DNA of 64,000 nucleotides from Streptomyces sp. B21-083 (GCF_036898825.1 NZ_JARUND010000002.1:2480001-2544000); one strand, 5' to 3'. Positions 18,425 through 27,352 are shown, counted from the stretch's first letter. Numbers and translations: made by a program. Notes: generated by a model not told the origin, from the sequence alone.

Positions 18425-18770
18425 TCAAGGCCTTCGGGCTCAAGGGGCCTCGCGCCGTCCGGATCGGGACGCACCTGCCTGCTGCTCGCGCTCGCGCACG
18501 TGCCCGGCATCACCGACCTCGACCCCGCCCTGACCGTCGGGGAGCACCTGCGCGAACGGGCGCTGCTGGAGCGCCGGTTCGGCGATTCCCTGCGCGGGCT
18601 GCCGCGGCCACGGGCGGAGCGGGTGGCCGCGACGGAGCAGCGAGTCGACGCCCGCGTCGGCGGCCGCCGGTCTCGACCGCGAGGCACCGCCCAAGGGCTC
18701 CCGGACCGCCGTACGCGATCTGGAGCGGCTGGAGGCGCTGGGGCTGTCCGTGGGCTGCATCCGGAGTTGA
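18424..18770 (+). pseudogene. Decayed ABC transporter ATP-binding protein
   Basis: Fragments in three frames read like one ATPase: KAFGLKGPR (from 18427), then a P-loop-like PSGSGRTCLLLAL (18455-18493), then LAHVPGITDLDPALTVGEHLRERALLERRFG, then after another shift AAAGLDREAPPKGSRTAVRDLERLEALGLSVG to a stop at 18768. The stretch between P-loop and Q-loop and everything after the signature region are missing. These pieces match, from memory, the ATPase that pairs with YhgE/Pip-type membrane proteins next to a TetR gene in other streptomycetes. The membrane partner is absent. Confidence 0.65.
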
Positions 18771-18822
18771 GCCTGTGACGTCTCGTCAGCGTGGGCCCGG
18801 TGTTCCTGTGAGAATCAGGGCC

Positions 18823-19452
18823 ATGGAACGCAGCAGCACCCCGTCGGGCGGCAGTCCCCGCCGCGAGGCCACCCGGCAGAAGCTCTACGAGGCCGCCGTC
18901 ACCCTCATCGCGGAACAGGGCTTCTCCGCCACCACGGTGGACGAGATCGCCGAGCGGGCCGGAGTCGCCAAGGGCACGGTCTACTACAACTTCGCGAGCA
19001 AGTCGGTCCTCTTCGAGGAGTTGCTGCGGCACGGTGTGGAACTCCTCGCCGCCTCCCTTCGGGAGGCGGCCGAGCGGACCGACCGGGAAGGCGGTACCAA
19101 GGTCGACGCCCTGGACGCGATGATCCGGGCCGGGCTCGTCTTCATCAGCCGCTACCCGGCCTTCACCCAGCTCTACGTGGCCGAACTGTGGCGCACCAAC
19201 CGGACCTGGCAGTCCACCCTGATGGTGGTCAGACAGCAGGCGGTGGCGGTCATCGAGGACGTCCTGCGCGAGGCGGTGACGGGCGGCGAACTCAGCGACG
19301 AGATCGACATCCCGCTGACCGCGGCGGCCCTGGTCGGCATGGTCCTGGTCGCCGCCCTGGACTGGCAGTCCTTCCAGCCCGAACGTTCCCTGGACGACGT
19401 CCACTCGGCCCTGTCCCGGCTGCTCCAGGGGCGGGTCGGCGGTAACCGCTAG
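18823..19452 (+). CDS. TetR/AcrR-family transcriptional regulator
   Basis: 209 aa. N-terminal TetR DNA-binding domain: REATRQKLYEAAVTLIAEQG, then FSATTVDEIAERAGVAKGTVYYNFASKS (about 31-58). The ligand domain includes YVAELWRTNRTWQ and a hydrophobic AAALVGMVLVAALDW helix. ATG at 18823; a GAGAAT 7 nt upstream could be a -10 for a leaderless message. It follows the decayed ABC gene, and is likely an orphaned regulator of it that may keep other targets. Confidence 0.92.
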   Translation: MERSSTPSGGSPRREATRQKLYEAAVTLIAEQGFSATTVDEIAERAGVAKGTVYYNFASKSVLFEELLRHGVELLAASLREAAERTDREGGTKVDALDAMIRAGLVFISRYPAFTQLYVAELWRTNRTWQSTLMVVRQQAVAVIEDVLREAVTGGELSDEIDIPLTAAALVGMVLVAALDWQSFQPERSLDDVHSALSRLLQGRVGGNR

Positions 19453-19836
19453 GGCGGGCGGGGCAGGGCGCACAGGAAAGCGCCGGTCCGAGGTGGCCGC
19501 GTCCCCCGCGGGCCACCTCGAACCGGCGCTTCCTTCCTGCTCCCCCGTTCCCCTCCCCCGTCTTCCCCGTTCCCCCGTGCGGTCGTTCCCCAGGGTCCCC
19601 CCGTGCCTCGCTCCCGCCGACGGATCGACGGAAGGAGCGGTCCAGGGCGCCGGCACCGTTCCGCCGCCCCGTGTCGGCGGTACCGGAGCCGTGCCCTTTT
19701 CCGTGTCTCCACTCTCTCGTTCCCGCAGGTCGCCGCTCATCCGTGCGCCTACTCATCTCTCGTCCTAGGTACGCGTACTCAGCCCTGCGCACTCACCCCC
19801 AGGACGCGCCGTTGCCGACTGGTTACGATCGCGTCC
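19453..19836. other. TetR / DUF4126 intergenic region (384 bp)
   Basis: No gene I can support. It contains the hairpin at 19478-19531, then a roughly 75-base pyrimidine-rich stretch (19527-19605, mostly C/T on this strand), then ordinary high-GC sequence. A TACGAT -10-like box at 19824-19829 ends the region, 7 nt before the next GTG. Confidence 0.55.
19478..19531. terminator. Long terminator hairpin after the TetR gene
   Basis: A 21-bp stem with a single mismatch (19478-19498 against 19511-19531), loop GCGTCCCCCGCG, followed by TCCTTCC. Confidence 0.8.
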
Positions 19837-20451
19837 GTGTCCGTACTCCCTTTGGTCTTCACCAGCGGCTGGGCCAGCGGCATCAACGCCTACGCGGTGG
19901 TGCTGCTCCTCGGCGTCTTCGGCGCGACCGGGCTGAGCGACGAGGTGCCCGAGTCGTTGCAGCGCCCCGAGGTGCTCGTCGTGGCGGGCGTGCTGTTCCT
20001 GTGCGAGGCGGTCGCCGACAAGATCCCGTACGTGGACTCGGCGTGGGACGCGGTGCACACGGTGATCCGGCCGGTCTCCGGGGCCGTCGTCGGGGCGCTG
20101 CTGGCCGGGCAGAGCGGTTCGCTGCCCGACCTCGCGGCAGGCGCGATCGGCGGTTCGACGGCGCTGGCCAGCCATGTGGTCAAGGCCGGGACGCGGATGG
20201 CGGTCAACACCTCGCCGGAGCCCTTCAGCAACGTGCTCCTGAGCCTCGCCGAGGATCTCGGGGTCGGCGGCATCGTGACGTTCGCGATGTTCCACCCACA
20301 GGCGGCGGCGATCACCGCGGGCACGCTGCTGCTCGCCGGCCTGGTCGTGCTGTACTTCCTGGTCTCCCGGATCAGACGGTTCCTGCGGCGCCGGGCCCAA
20401 CGGCGCGAGGAGAAACGGCTCGCGGGGCGGACAGGGTGGCCGCCGGGCTGA
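19837..20451 (+). CDS. DUF4126 membrane protein
   Basis: 204 aa with four or five hydrophobic segments. Starts SVLPLVFTSGWASGINAYAVV, the conserved N-terminus of DUF4126, with further family-like stretches IPYVDSAWDAVHTVIRP and GGSTALASHVVKAGTRMAVN. The C-terminus is a basic cytoplasmic tail. No function known. The GTG at 19837 gives the conserved start. The TACGAT box 7 nt upstream and the lack of a ribosome site suggest a leaderless mRNA. Confidence 0.88.
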   Translation: MSVLPLVFTSGWASGINAYAVVLLLGVFGATGLSDEVPESLQRPEVLVVAGVLFLCEAVADKIPYVDSAWDAVHTVIRPVSGAVVGALLAGQSGSLPDLAAGAIGGSTALASHVVKAGTRMAVNTSPEPFSNVLLSLAEDLGVGGIVTFAMFHPQAAAITAGTLLLAGLVVLYFLVSRIRRFLRRRAQRREEKRLAGRTGWPPG

Positions 20452-20533
20452 GCCAGGCCACCCGTGTTCCCGTGAACTCCCTGGTCACAGGCGCGTGACC
20501 CGACTGTCAGTGGGGGCCGATAAAGTCCCTCGC

Positions 20534-22042
20534 ATGGCACGGATTGCGGTGATCGGCGCCGGCATGGGCGCGATGGCGGCCGCTGCCCGGCTGGCCGTCG
20601 CGGGCCACCGGGTGGCGGTGTACGAGCGTGGGGAGACGTACGGCGGAGCGGTGCGCCGCTTCGAGCGCGACGGCTTCTCGTTCGACACGGGCCCCGGGCT
20701 GCTCACCCTGCCCGCGGTCTACCGCGATCTGTTCGTCAAGACCGGCAAGCAGCCCCTGGAGGAGTGCGTCGAGCTTGTCCAGGTCGACCCGTCCTCGCGG
20801 CACGTCTTCGCGGACGGCACGGAGGTCGCCCTGCCGAACGCGTCCCGCGCGGGCGTGGTCGAGGCTCTGGAGACGGCTCTCGGGGCCGGGGCGGGCGACC
20901 GCTGGGGCGACTTCCTGGTCAGGGCCCGCGAAACCTGGGACCGCACCCGCAGACCGCTCCTGGAGGAGCCGCTGTGGACCGACTGGCGGGTGCTGGCCGA
21001 GCGTGAGCCCTATCCGGCGGTCCCCCACAAGCGGCTGCTGCGCGCCCGTCGGGCCGGCACGCTGGCCGAGGTCGCCGCCTGGGAACTGCGCGACCGGCGT
21101 CTGACCGCCCTGCTCGACAGCCACACCCTTGCCTACGGCCTCGATCCCCGGGACACCCCGGCGAGCGCGGCCGTGCTGCCGTACATGGAGCACGCCTTCG
21201 GCACCTGGTATGTCCGGGGCGGCGTCCGGGAGTTGGCGCGCGCGGTGTACGAGAGGTGCGTGGCCCGGCGGGTCGAGTTCGTCTTCGGCGCCGAGGTCAC
21301 GGGGATCGTCGAGAAGGACGGCCGGGCGGCGGGGCTGGAGCTGTCCGACGGCACCGTCACGGAGGCCGATCATGTCGTCGCGGGCGTGGATCCCGTACGG
21401 CTGAGAGGGCTGACGGAGCACGCGCTCGACGCGGAGGGTGACGTGCTGCCCGACGCGTCGACGCCGTCGCCGGGCCGGTTCACCGTGCTGCTGGCCCTGC
21501 GCGGGGGCCGTGCGGCGGGCGTCGCGCATCGCACGGTCGTGCACACGCCGGACCGGGACGCCGAGTTGGACTGGGTGAGCGGGGAGGGAGACGGCCCGGT
21601 GCGGCCCACGGTGACCGTGCTGCGGCCGGACGATCCCACGCTGCGGCCCGACGAGGAGCACGAGTCCGTGGTCCTGACTGCGGCGGCACCACCCCGGGGC
21701 GACTGGGCGGCGGACGGGGTCGCGGACCGGTTCGCGACCCTGATGTCAGAGGCGGCCGACGCCGCGGTTCCCGGGCTGCGTGAGCGGGTTCTGTGGCGGG
21801 AGATACGCACGCCCGGGCGCAGCGCGGACGAGACCGGCGCCTTCTGCGGAGGCGTGTCGGCGCCGTCGCTCGCGGGCGCGAAGGGGGACTTCCTGCATCC
21901 CGCCAACACCACCCGGCTGCCGGGGCTCTCTCGCGTGGGCGGCTGGTCGCACCCCGGGGGCGGACTGGCGCACGCGGGCATGTCGGGCGCGCTGGTCGCC
22001 GGACTGATCGTGGAGGGGCCGGACTTCCGGGGTTCGCAGTGA
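20534..22042 (+). CDS. CrtI/phytoene-desaturase-like FAD oxidoreductase
   Basis: 502 aa. N-terminal dinucleotide fold RIAVIGAGMGAMAAAARLAV with acidic end (VAVYERGE), the CrtI-like stretch FERDGFSFDTGPGLLTLPAVY, and C-terminal GGWSHPGGGLAHAGMSGALVAG, which are typical of the NAD(P)/FAD-dependent desaturase family. No carotenoid genes are nearby, so the substrate is unclear. ATG chosen at 20534: the -10-like TAAAGT ends 7 nt upstream, which suggests leaderless translation; codons further upstream lack conservation. Convergent with the following gene (46 bp apart). Confidence 0.85.
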   Translation: MARIAVIGAGMGAMAAAARLAVAGHRVAVYERGETYGGAVRRFERDGFSFDTGPGLLTLPAVYRDLFVKTGKQPLEECVELVQVDPSSRHVFADGTEVALPNASRAGVVEALETALGAGAGDRWGDFLVRARETWDRTRRPLLEEPLWTDWRVLAEREPYPAVPHKRLLRARRAGTLAEVAAWELRDRRLTALLDSHTLAYGLDPRDTPASAAVLPYMEHAFGTWYVRGGVRELARAVYERCVARRVEFVFGAEVTGIVEKDGRAAGLELSDGTVTEADHVVAGVDPVRLRGLTEHALDAEGDVLPDASTPSPGRFTVLLALRGGRAAGVAHRTVVHTPDRDAELDWVSGEGDGPVRPTVTVLRPDDPTLRPDEEHESVVLTAAAPPRGDWAADGVADRFATLMSEAADAAVPGLRERVLWREIRTPGRSADETGAFCGGVSAPSLAGAKGDFLHPANTTRLPGLSRVGGWSHPGGGLAHAGMSGALVAGLIVEGPDFRGSQ

Positions 22043-22088
22043 ACCCCGGGGTGGCCGGGCTGAGCGGCGGTCCTCAGCAGCGGCGCGG

Positions 22089-23162
22089 CTAGAAGCGGTA
22101 CTGCTCGTCGTACCCGTTCCCGGGAGTCTGACCGTTGCCGTTGCCCTGCCCGTTGTTCTGGCCGTTGCCGTTGTCCTGGTAGGGATACTGCTGCTCCGGC
22201 GGGAGTTCGCCGCCGAACAGCGGGTCGTCGGTGTTGCGCTGCTGCGGGACCCAGACACCGCTCGCCGGGGTCTCGCCGTAGCCGCCGGTGCCGTACTGCT
22301 CCTGACCGTAGCCCTGCTGGCCGTACTGCTGCTGGTCGTAGCCGGAGTCGTACGAGGTGCCGCCGTAGCCCTGGCCGATGTACGGGTCGGAGTAGGCGGC
22401 GTACTGCTGCTGGCCCGAGGCGTCGTAGCCGTACTGCTGCTGGTCGTAGCCGGTGTAGCCGTCGTACCCGTAGTTCTGGTCGGCGCCCTGGGTGGCACCG
22501 GCGTACGACTGGTCCTGCCCCGCGCCCGCGTACGACTGGTCCTGGCCGGTCGCCGCCGCGTACGCGGCGTCGCTGTATATGCCGTAGGAGCCGGTGTCGT
22601 CGGGCAGGGGCTGAGGTTCGTAGACGGCCCCACCCTCGGCGCCCGCGGGCCGGACGGAACGGGCCGGGGTGAAGACGTCGTCCCGGTCGTAGTCACGGTC
22701 GAAGTCGTTGCCCTGCTGGTACGTTCCGGCACCGGTGTCGTAGGCGTCGTGGCCCGCGCCGTCGGCGGAGTCGTCGCCGAAGCCCGCGTCGGCGCCGTTG
22801 CCCGATGCGTACGCGGCCTCGGACGCCTCCAGGTCGGAGACCTCCAGCGTCGGGTCCTTGTGCTCTCCGTCGCCGCGGCCCTTGCCGAACCGGGAGAGGA
22901 AGCCCGGGCGGCCGGCGACGGCCCAGCCGGCCGAGAAGCCGCTGCGGAACGACAGGGTGACGTACGTCTGCCCGACCGCGAAGGCCGCGGCCCCCAGGCC
23001 GATGACCAACACGTTCGGGATGAGCACGCCGAAAACCACACAGAGGAACCCGGCGAAGGCGAGGAGCCGCCAGCGCAGCCGTGCCTTGTACTGCAGCAGA
23101 ACCTCGCCGAGCAGCCACAACGCGACGACGCCAAACGCGATGTAGAGGACCGTCCAGCCCAT
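22089..23162 (-). CDS. Membrane protein with Tyr/Gln/Gly-rich low-complexity tail
   Basis: 357 aa. Two or three hydrophobic segments at 2-65 (LYIAFGVVALWLLGEVLL; LLAFAGFLCVVFGVLIPNVLVIGLG) and a short FRSGFSAGWAVAGRPGFLSRFGKG linker. From about 105 to the end there is a disordered acidic then Tyr/Gln/Gly/Asp-rich repeat region (QQYGYDASGQQQYAAYSDPY; DQQQYGQQGYGQEQYGTGGY) ending EQYRF. Start ATG with AGAGGGG upstream. The tail composition resembles phase-separating or prion-like domains. It is last in a run of same-strand genes after metF. Function unknown. Confidence 0.85.
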   Translation of the reverse strand: MGWTVLYIAFGVVALWLLGEVLLQYKARLRWRLLAFAGFLCVVFGVLIPNVLVIGLGAAAFAVGQTYVTLSFRSGFSAGWAVAGRPGFLSRFGKGRGDGEHKDPTLEVSDLEASEAAYASGNGADAGFGDDSADGAGHDAYDTGAGTYQQGNDFDRDYDRDDVFTPARSVRPAGAEGGAVYEPQPLPDDTGSYGIYSDAAYAAATGQDQSYAGAGQDQSYAGATQGADQNYGYDGYTGYDQQQYGYDASGQQQYAAYSDPYIGQGYGGTSYDSGYDQQQYGQQGYGQEQYGTGGYGETPASGVWVPQQRNTDDPLFGGELPPEQQYPYQDNGNGQNNGQGNGNGQTPGNGYDEQYRF

Positions 23163-23218
23163 GTACGCCCCTCTCCCAGTGGCCGCTACGCAGTGTGTCG
23201 TACGCCCGTGCGGCCGGT

Positions 23219-24142
23219 CTAGGCCCGCTGTGGGTGGTGCAGACCCAGGTTCTCGTAGATTTCCAGCGAGGCCGTGGAGTTGTTCAGCGTGATGAAGTGC
23301 AGTCCGGGGATTCCCTCGGCCAGCAGTCGCGCGCAGAACTCCGTGGCGAACTCGATGCCAATGGAGCGTACAGCCGCCGCGTCGTCTTTGGCTGTGAGGA
23401 TCCGCTCTTTCAGGGTGGAAGGGATGGCCGCGTTGCTGAGCTGCGGCAGCCGCTCCAGCATCCGCACGCTGGTCACGGGCATGACCTCGGGGATGACCGG
23501 GGTGGGGCAGCCCGCCGCCGCGACCGCGTCACGCAGCCGCAGATACGACTCCGGGTGGAAGAACATCTGGGTGATCGCGTAGTCAGCGCCGGCCCGGCAC
23601 TTGTCGACGAAGTGCGTGACGTCCGTGTCCCCGTCCGGGGAGCGGGGGTGGGTCTCGGGGAAGGCGGCGACACCTACGCAGAAGTCACCCGACTCCTTGA
23701 TGAGACGCACGAGTTCGGCGGCGTACGTCAGCCCGCTCGGGTGCGGTACCCACTCGGCCATCGGATCGCCGGGCGGGTCTCCGCGCACGGCCAGGATGTT
23801 ACGGATGCCCGCGTCGGCGTACTGGCCGATGATGTTGCGCAGTTCGGCGATGGAGTGGTTGACCGCGGTGAGGTGGGCGACCGGGGTGAGCGTCGTGTCG
23901 GAGACGATCTGCTGGGTCTCCTTGACCGTGCCGGCGCGCGTCGACCCGCCGGCGCCGTACGTCACGGACACGAAGTCCGGCGCGACCGCCTCGACCCTCC
24001 TGAGCGCGTTCCACAGGTTCCGCTCACCCTTGGGGGTCTTCGGCGCCGAGAACTCGAAGGAGTACGTGGTTTTGCCGGTCGCGAGCATGTCACGCACAGT
24101 GCGCGCGTGGTCGGTTCGGGTGGACGCGGTTCCGAGGGCCAT
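23219..24142 (-). CDS. metF: Methylenetetrahydrofolate reductase
   Basis: FAD enzyme reducing 5,10-methylene-THF to 5-methyl-THF for methionine synthesis. 307 aa, normal for bacterial MetF. Features seen: [13 protein letters not shown] near the N-terminus, [27 protein letters not shown] and the catalytic-barrel region [21 protein letters not shown] at 24142 with TAACCT ending 6 nt upstream on the minus strand and no ribosome site, so it is probably leaderless. That also means it may be independent of thiE 125 bp upstream. Confidence 0.96.
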   Translation of the reverse strand: MALGTASTRTDHARTVRDMLATGKTTYSFEFSAPKTPKGERNLWNALRRVEAVAPDFVSVTYGAGGSTRAGTVKETQQIVSDTTLTPVAHLTAVNHSIAELRNIIGQYADAGIRNILAVRGDPPGDPMAEWVPHPSGLTYAAELVRLIKESGDFCVGVAAFPETHPRSPDGDTDVTHFVDKCRAGADYAITQMFFHPESYLRLRDAVAAAGCPTPVIPEVMPVTSVRMLERLPQLSNAAIPSTLKERILTAKDDAAAVRSIGIEFATEFCARLLAEGIPGLHFITLNNSTASLEIYENLGLHHPQRA

Positions 24143-24267
24143 ACCCGCAGGTTAGTCAGGGGGTGGCGGTCTCCCAACCGGATGGCGGAATTTTGCCCCG
24201 GAATGTCGACTTGTTGTCCACGCTTCGGACAGCTGCGGCTGGGCCTCGGCGGTCTCCCGCCGTCCGC

Positions 24268-24954
24268 TTACCGGGATCGCAGCCGCTCGGCGAACTCCGC
24301 CGCCGCCGCGCCCGGGTCGTCGGCCTCGGTTATCGCCCGTACGACGACGACCCGACGGGCGCCCGCCGCGAGCACCTCGTCCAGGTTGCCCAGGTCGACA
24401 CCGCCGATGGCGAACCAGGGTCGCTCGGTGGCGAGCCCGGCCGTGTACCGGACCAGGTCGAGGCCGGGCGCGTGGCGGCCCGGCTTGGTGGGGGTCGGCC
24501 AGCAGGGGCCCGTGCAGAAGTAGTCGACACCCTCCTGGACGGCGGCTGCCGCCGCCTCGGACTCGGCGTGGGTGGAACGGCCGATGAGCACGTCAGGGCC
24601 GAGGATCGCGCGGGCCGCCGGGACGGGCAGGTCGCCCTGGCCGAGGTGCAGGACGTCCGCGCGGGCCGCGTGGGCGACGTCCGCGCGGTCGTTGACCGCG
24701 AGGAGTCTGCCGTGCCGGGCGCAGGCGTCGGCGAAGATCTGGAGGTGGTCCAGTTCCTCGGCCGCCTCCATGCCCTTGTCGCGCAGCTGCACGATGTCGA
24801 CACCGCCGGCCAGGACGGCGTCGAGGAACTCGACGAGGTCGCCCTGCCGTCTGCGGGCGTCCGTGCAGAGGTATACCCGGGCGTCGGCGAGCCGGGCGCG
24901 GGCGGTGCTGGTGTCGGCGGTCGCCCCGGGCACGGCGTCGGTCGTCTCGGGCAT
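24268..24954 (-). CDS. thiE: ThiE, thiamine-phosphate synthase
   Basis: Joins hydroxymethylpyrimidine diphosphate and thiazole phosphate to make thiamine phosphate. 228 aa TIM barrel. Motifs: [11 protein letters not shown] (phosphate/HMP binding), [43 protein letters not shown] and [15 protein letters not shown] at 24954; upstream on the minus strand is a GC palindrome (24965-24986) ending in GGGGGGA, which may contain the ribosome site. It carries no THI box, unlike thiOSG at 27361. Confidence 0.95.
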   Translation of the reverse strand: MPETTDAVPGATADTSTARARLADARVYLCTDARRRQGDLVEFLDAVLAGGVDIVQLRDKGMEAAEELDHLQIFADACARHGRLLAVNDRADVAHAARADVLHLGQGDLPVPAARAILGPDVLIGRSTHAESEAAAAAVQEGVDYFCTGPCWPTPTKPGRHAPGLDLVRYTAGLATERPWFAIGGVDLGNLDEVLAAGARRVVVVRAITEADDPGAAAAEFAERLRSR

Positions 24955-24964
24955 ACGTGTGTCC

Positions 24965-24986
24965 CCCCGTGGGCGCGCCCACGGGG
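24965..24986. other. GC-rich palindrome in front of thiE
   Basis: CCCCGTGGGC-GC-GCCCACGGGG, perfect 10-bp arms, ending 11 nt upstream of the thiE ATG. The stem adjoins the G-rich likely ribosome site and could mask it; alternatively it terminates transcripts from the Rv2175c-like gene upstream. Confidence 0.55.
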
Positions 24987-25067
24987 TGTTCTCCCGGGCG
25001 CGCCCCTGCGTGGTGTGGCGGTGCGCGGATCGCGGCCTGCGGACCGCACACCGAACGGCTGGTCGGA

Positions 25068-25439
25068 TCAGACGGCGAGCGCCTGGGCGCGGCGCTTCAC
25101 CTCCGTGCCGCGATTCTCACTGAGGGCCTGCGCGGGGGTGCCGGGCAGGCTCGGGTCGGGAGTGAAGAGCCACTCCAGCATCTCTTCGTCGGAGAAGCCG
25201 TCGTCCCGCAGGAGCGTCAGGGTGCCGGTGAGGCCCTTGACGACCTTCTGCTCGGCCCCGTCGATAAATGCGGCGGGGACGTGCAGCGCACGGTTCTCGC
25301 CACGGCGTACGGCGATCACTTGGCCCTCCTTGAGCAGCTGCCGAACGCGCGTCACCTCGATGTCGAGGATTTCCGCGATGTCGGGCAGCGTGAGCCAGGC
25401 AGGGACGAGAGCATCGATCTTTGCGTCAATCTCGGTCAC
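25068..25439 (-). CDS. Rv2175c-family DNA-binding protein
   Basis: 123 aa. N-terminal winged helix-turn-helix like region: [44 protein letters not shown], then a helical C-terminal domain ([20 protein letters not shown]). This matches the mycobacterial DNA-binding protein Rv2175c, which is a substrate of a Ser/Thr kinase there; a PASTA kinase lies 4 kb away, but no link is shown. GTG start. Same strand as, and 113 bp upstream of, thiE. Confidence 0.88.
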   Translation of the reverse strand: MTEIDAKIDALVPAWLTLPDIAEILDIEVTRVRQLLKEGQVIAVRRGENRALHVPAAFIDGAEQKVVKGLTGTLTLLRDDGFSDEEMLEWLFTPDPSLPGTPAQALSENRGTEVKRRAQALAV

Positions 25440-25535
25440 GGGACAAGCGTGCCATCCCGCACTGACAGTCGGAAGCCGGACCCCTGCGACCTGGGCCGTT
25501 ACGGTGGCGTCGAGGCCGCGTCGAGCCCCCTCGGA

Positions 25536-26774
25536 CTACGCCGTGGCCGCCTTCAGCGGCCTGGACGGGTCGGTCAGCGCCTCGGCGTCCATCAGGGAGC
25601 CCGCCTCGACCAGCCGGCGCCCCTGGGCCAGGTCGCGGGGGCGGCCCACGGCCAGCAGGGCGACCAGGCGGCCCTCCCGCAGCCAGCAGACCGTCCAGGC
25701 GGGGCCGGACGGGTCACCGCGCCACAGGGTGATGTCGGCGGACTGGTGGTGGCCGACGTACTGGACGAACCGGCCGAACTGCTCCGACCAGAAGTACGGG
25801 ACCGGGTCGTAGGCCGCCGGGGACTCCCCGATGATGTTCGCGGCGACCGTCCGGGGTCCCTGGAGGGCGTTGTCCCAGTGGTGGACCAGAAGACGCCGGC
25901 CGTACCTTCCCGAAGGGAAGGAGGCGCAGTCGCCGACCGCGTAGACGTCCGCCGCGGAGGTGCGCAGATGGTCGTCGGCGACGACTTCCCGGTGGTCGCC
26001 CAGGGCGATTCCCGAACCCGCGAGCCAGGCGGTGGCCGGGCGGGCGCCGATGCCGACGACGACGGCACCCGCGGGCAGCCGTGAGCCGTCGTCCAGCACC
26101 ACCGCGCCGGGCTCGACGCGTGCCACGCGCGCGTGGGTGCGCAACGAGGCGCCGCTGTCGGCGTACCAGGCGGCCATCGGCGCGGCCACCTCGGCGGGCA
26201 GGGCACCCGCGAGCGGCCGGTCGGCGGCCTCGACGACGGTGACGGCGCAGCCCGCCTCGCGCGCGGCGGTGGCGAACTCGGCGCCGATCCAGCCGGCCCC
26301 GACGACCACGATGTCGTGCTGGCGTGCGATAACGGGCCGCAGCCGCTCGGCGTCGTCGAGGGTGCGCAGCAGATGCACACCGGGGACACCCTCGGTGCCC
26401 GGCAGCCGGATCGGTTCGGCGCCGGCCGCGAGCACCAGGACGTCGTACGGGACAGGTCCCTCGGCGGTGTCCAGTTCGTGTTCGGCGGCGCGGACGCCCA
26501 GCACCTCGCGCCCGAGCAGCAGTTCGATGTCGAGGGCCTCGAAGTCGACGTCGAAGGCGGAGCCCTCCGCCTTGCCGAGCAGGACGGCCTTGGACAACGG
26601 CGGCCGGTCGTACGGTTGATGGGGTTCCGCGCCGAGGATCGTGACGGTGCCGGTGAACCCCTGCTCCCGCAGCGCGACCGCGGTCTGCACCCCGGCCATG
26701 CCCGCGCCCACGACGACCACGCGTCGCTGCCGAGAGCCGCCCTCTGTGCCCTGTGCCTGCGTCTGCTCACTCAC
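25536..26774 (-). CDS. Ferredoxin-reductase-like FAD/NAD(P) oxidoreductase
   Basis: 412 aa from the GTG at 26774. Two dinucleotide folds: RVVVVGAGMAGVQTAVALRE (near the N-terminus, FAD) and HDIVVVGAGWIGAEFATAAR (NAD(P)H), with PYDRPPLSK, YAVGDCASF and a C-terminal reductase domain (HHWDNALQGPRTVAANI). It belongs to the rubredoxin/ferredoxin reductase group serving P450s or dioxygenases; no ferredoxin gene is adjacent. Start supported by TATGGT ending 6 nt upstream, with CTGACT 18 bp further up. A perfect palindrome lies in that spacer, so expression is probably repressor controlled. Confidence 0.92.
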   Translation of the reverse strand: MSEQTQAQGTEGGSRQRRVVVVGAGMAGVQTAVALREQGFTGTVTILGAEPHQPYDRPPLSKAVLLGKAEGSAFDVDFEALDIELLLGREVLGVRAAEHELDTAEGPVPYDVLVLAAGAEPIRLPGTEGVPGVHLLRTLDDAERLRPVIARQHDIVVVGAGWIGAEFATAAREAGCAVTVVEAADRPLAGALPAEVAAPMAAWYADSGASLRTHARVARVEPGAVVLDDGSRLPAGAVVVGIGARPATAWLAGSGIALGDHREVVADDHLRTSAADVYAVGDCASFPSGRYGRRLLVHHWDNALQGPRTVAANIIGESPAAYDPVPYFWSEQFGRFVQYVGHHQSADITLWRGDPSGPAWTVCWLREGRLVALLAVGRPRDLAQGRRLVEAGSLMDAEALTDPSRPLKAATA

Positions 26775-26790
26775 TCGATCACCATAGACA

Positions 26791-26807
26791 ACTGACAAAT
26801 TGTCAGT
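26791..26807. promoter_or_regulatory. Perfect 17-bp operator palindrome
   Basis: ACTGACAA-A-TTGTCAGT, 8-bp arms. It lies between the -35-like CTGACT and -10-like TATGGT (26781-26786) of the ferredoxin-reductase gene, the classic place for a repressor site. The binding protein is unknown; TetR or similar dimer is likely. Confidence 0.75.
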
Positions 26808-26827
26808 CAGTGGGCGCGGTGAGTGAC

Positions 26828-27199
26828 CTACTGCACACCCACGTCCCCGACCCGTTCGCCCTGTTCGACCTGTTCCACCACGCTCGTCCCGCTGCCCGGC
26901 TGCGACTCCCACTCCCAGGTCTCCGCCAACCGCACCCGCCCGTCCGGCAGTTCGGTCACCTCGGAGACACAGTGACCGCAGGAGGTCGTCCCGTCGTGCT
27001 TCAGCTGCACGTACCGGAAGTCAAGACGGTCCCCCTCCCGCGTACCCACGAGATGACCGCGTACGACATCTCCGCCCGTGTACTCGGCCCAGATCTCACC
27101 GTCCCGCTCGTGGTAGGTGAACCGGGTGCGCGTACCCACCTGACCTGGCGCCTGGTCCGCGACCGGGGCGAGGACGAGGCCGTCGAGCGAGCGGGGCAT
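26828..27199 (-). CDS. Conserved hypothetical protein
   Basis: 123 aa, beta-rich. Stretches such as TRFTYHERDGEIWAEYTGGDVVRGHLVG, FRYVQLKHDG and RVRLAETWEWESQPGSG resemble a small actinobacterial family sometimes mislabelled as N-acetylglutamate synthase. Two Cys occur in TTSCGHCVSE. ATG at 27199. It is divergent from the TPP riboswitch/thiO operon, and 53 bp upstream of the ferredoxin-reductase gene. No function can be given. Confidence 0.75.
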   Translation of the reverse strand: MPRSLDGLVLAPVADQAPGQVGTRTRFTYHERDGEIWAEYTGGDVVRGHLVGTREGDRLDFRYVQLKHDGTTSCGHCVSEVTELPDGRVRLAETWEWESQPGSGTSVVEQVEQGERVGDVGVQ

Positions 27200-27255
27200 G
27201 GGCTGAGGCTCCCTTACATGTGCGTTGCTCTGCGGGCTAGGCTGATCAGCGTAAG

Positions 27256-27352
27256 CACTCGCGGGAGCCCGGACGCACCGGGCTGAGAGGGAGGCTGGGC
27301 GGCCTCCGACCGTACGAACCTGATCCGGGTCATGCCGGCGAAGGGAGGGGCT
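27256..27352 (+). promoter_or_regulatory. TPP riboswitch (THI box)
   Basis: Contains the THI-box elements in order: GGGAGCCC (about 27263), GGGCTGAGAGGGA (27280-27292), then ACCTGATCCGGGTCATGCCG (27318-27337) and the closing GCGAAGGGAGGGG. It sits directly before thiO, so thiamine diphosphate should shut off thiO-thiS-thiG, by hiding the GGGAGGGG ribosome site or by termination. Confidence 0.95.

Noticed and set aside
24955..25067. TPP riboswitch before thiE
   Set aside because: No THI-box elements on the minus strand, only a GC hairpin.
26774..26912. N-terminal extension of the ferredoxin-reductase-like protein to 26912
   Set aside because: It would cover the operator/promoter and overlap the upstream gene; low-complexity Gly/Arg sequence.
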